Below, one piece after another: positions 32,085 through 33,109 of a DNA stretch of 33,109 nt; positions within the stretch are counted from its first letter, which is position 1; every line of letters begins with the position of its first letter. Source of the stretch: an uncultured Rhodanobacter sp. (GTDB taxonomy: Bacteria; Pseudomonadota; Gammaproteobacteria; Xanthomonadales; Rhodanobacteraceae); the NCBI GenBank assembly GCA_937906285.1, contig CALCWL010000139.1:1-33109 (forward strand). Direction: 5' to 3'. The translations under genes were made by a program, and so were the position numbers. Below the pieces are notes generated by a model, which was given only the letters and a program-made list of their open reading frames with translations, made no database searches and was not told the DNA's origin.

Positions 32085-33109
32085 ATGACTGCCAGCCACG
32101 TCGGATCGTTGTCCGCATCCACGGTCGCCGCCAAAGCGGCCGCGAACACGAGCACGTCGGAATCCCCGGGCTCGGCGCCGTTCCACCAGCGCCTGCAGGA
32201 CGCGCGAGGGCAGGGCGCTTCGTCCGCCCACGATGCGCACGATGCGCGTCCGCAGCGCGGCCCGGACCCGGAGCGCGACCGTCGCAACGATCCCTCGCCG
32301 AAGGGGCCAAACGCGCAACTGTCGTCCGCCGCCGATCGCCTGGATCCATCGCGCGATGCCGCCATGCCGCCGCCGGCTGCTGACGCCACCGCTCCCGCCA
32401 TGCCGGTCGCCGCGCCACCACCATCGCCCGAGGCGATCACCGACGTGGCCACCGCGGAGCCCGTCCGTGGCAAGGACGACGACGCCGACGCGGGCGCCCC
32501 CGCCCTGGTCGAAGCGATGCTCGCCTTGATCGCTCCCGCGCCGGTCCATCCCGCCGCGCCGGTCGGCGGCGCCGCGTCCGGCATCGTCGACGCCACCGCG
32601 GCACGATTGGCCGCCGCGCAGCCCGGGCTTGCGGCGCTCGGTCAGGCTGGCGCAACGGCCGTGCCCGTCACGCCTGCCATCGACCCCGCCGTCATGGCTG
32701 CGGCTACCGCCACCCCTGCCGCCGAACTGCCGAAGCTCGACCCGGACGCCACCCGCGAAACGGCGCGACTCGACGCCGCGCCCAGCGTGGCGCCCGCCGT
32801 CGCCCACGCCGCCTCGGCAATGACGCCGGCCGCTGCGCCGGTACCGGTGGCTCCCGCACACGCCTTCGCGCAGGAACTGGGCCAGCAGCTGGCCTGGTTC
32901 GTCGGCCACGACGTCAAGCAGGCGCGCATCCGCCTGCATCCGGAAGAGCTGGGCTCGCTCGACCTGAAGATCAGCGTGCAGCACAACCGGGTCGACGTGG
33001 TGTTGCAGGCCCAGCACCTCGGCGCCGTCACTGCCGTGCAGCAGGCTCTGCCCCAGCTCGACCAGATGCTCGCCGGCCACGGCTTGTCGCTCGGCCACGC
33101 CGACGTGGG
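32085..33109 (+). CDS. fliK: Flagellar hook-length control protein FliK (partial, 3' end beyond window)
   Basis: The first 341 codons are present and open to the window edge. The N-terminal 240 residues are Ala/Pro-rich and low-complexity, acting as the secreted ruler. A C-terminal Flg_hook domain begins near residue 258 (FAQELGQQLAWFVGHDVKQARIRLHPEELGSLDLKI); it contacts FlhB to switch export specificity. AGGAG lies 12 bases before the ATG. It follows fliJ by 82 bases and closes the visible fliEFGHIJK run. Confidence 0.92.
   Translation, partial: MTASHVGSLSASTVAAKAAANTSTSESPGSAPFHQRLQDARGQGASSAHDAHDARPQRGPDPERDRRNDPSPKGPNAQLSSAADRLDPSRDAAMPPPAADATAPAMPVAAPPPSPEAITDVATAEPVRGKDDDADAGAPALVEAMLALIAPAPVHPAAPVGGAASGIVDATAARLAAAQPGLAALGQAGATAVPVTPAIDPAVMAAATATPAAELPKLDPDATRETARLDAAPSVAPAVAHAASAMTPAAAPVPVAPAHAFAQELGQQLAWFVGHDVKQARIRLHPEELGSLDLKISVQHNRVDVVLQAQHLGAVTAVQQALPQLDQMLAGHGLSLGHADV

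Overview
This is a GC-rich gammaproteobacterial chromosome segment, and most of it is a polar-flagellum gene cluster. The gene order, the FleQ/sigma-54/FliA regulation, the lysine- and alanine-rich HU-like protein and the GTAG-type palindrome all point to the order Lysobacterales (Xanthomonadales). A Rhodanobacter/Dyella-like member is my best guess; it rests on remembered gene order and protein style, not on a search.

Layout. Positions 1-3560 are a housekeeping flank: a secreted tandem-PepSY protein, an HU-family DNA-binding protein, a DUF3047 exported protein, two small unknown genes, tRNA-Phe(GAA) with a clear promoter and terminator, and yggX. Positions 3750-8080, all on the minus strand, hold a soluble chemoreceptor, flgA, flgM, flgN and a degenerate EAL-HDOD protein. 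Divergent from these, cheV is followed by the plus-strand rod/hook operon flgBCDEFGHIJ, the junction and filament genes flgKL, fliC, fliD, fliS and fliT, an atypical PilZ gene, the master activator fleQ, and then fliEFGHIJ and a truncated fliK at the window edge.

Regulation can be read from the sequence. Sigma-54 type -24/-12 elements precede flgB and fliE, with weaker candidates before the PilZ gene and fleQ. Five FliA (sigma-28) type promoters, all with 11-base spacers, precede flgM, the chemoreceptor, cheV, flgK and fliC. This fits the usual hierarchy: FleQ with sigma-54 builds the export apparatus, basal body and hook, FlgM is then exported, and FliA turns on filament and chemotaxis genes.

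Most notable anomalies: (1) fliI encodes only 392 residues and lacks about 60 conserved residues of the ATPase core, with a clean in-frame junction just after the Walker B region; (2) a perfect 26-bp GTAG-headed inverted repeat lies in frame inside the signal-peptide coding part of flgI; (3) a structured repeat separates fliH from fliI and leaves fliI without a visible ribosome binding site; (4) GGGAATN heptamer repeats occupy the flgE-flgF and fleQ-fliE gaps; (5) a soluble chemoreceptor with an unrecognised C-terminal region sits between cheV and flgA under its own FliA-type promoter. I see no CRISPR array, transposase, phage gene or defence system.
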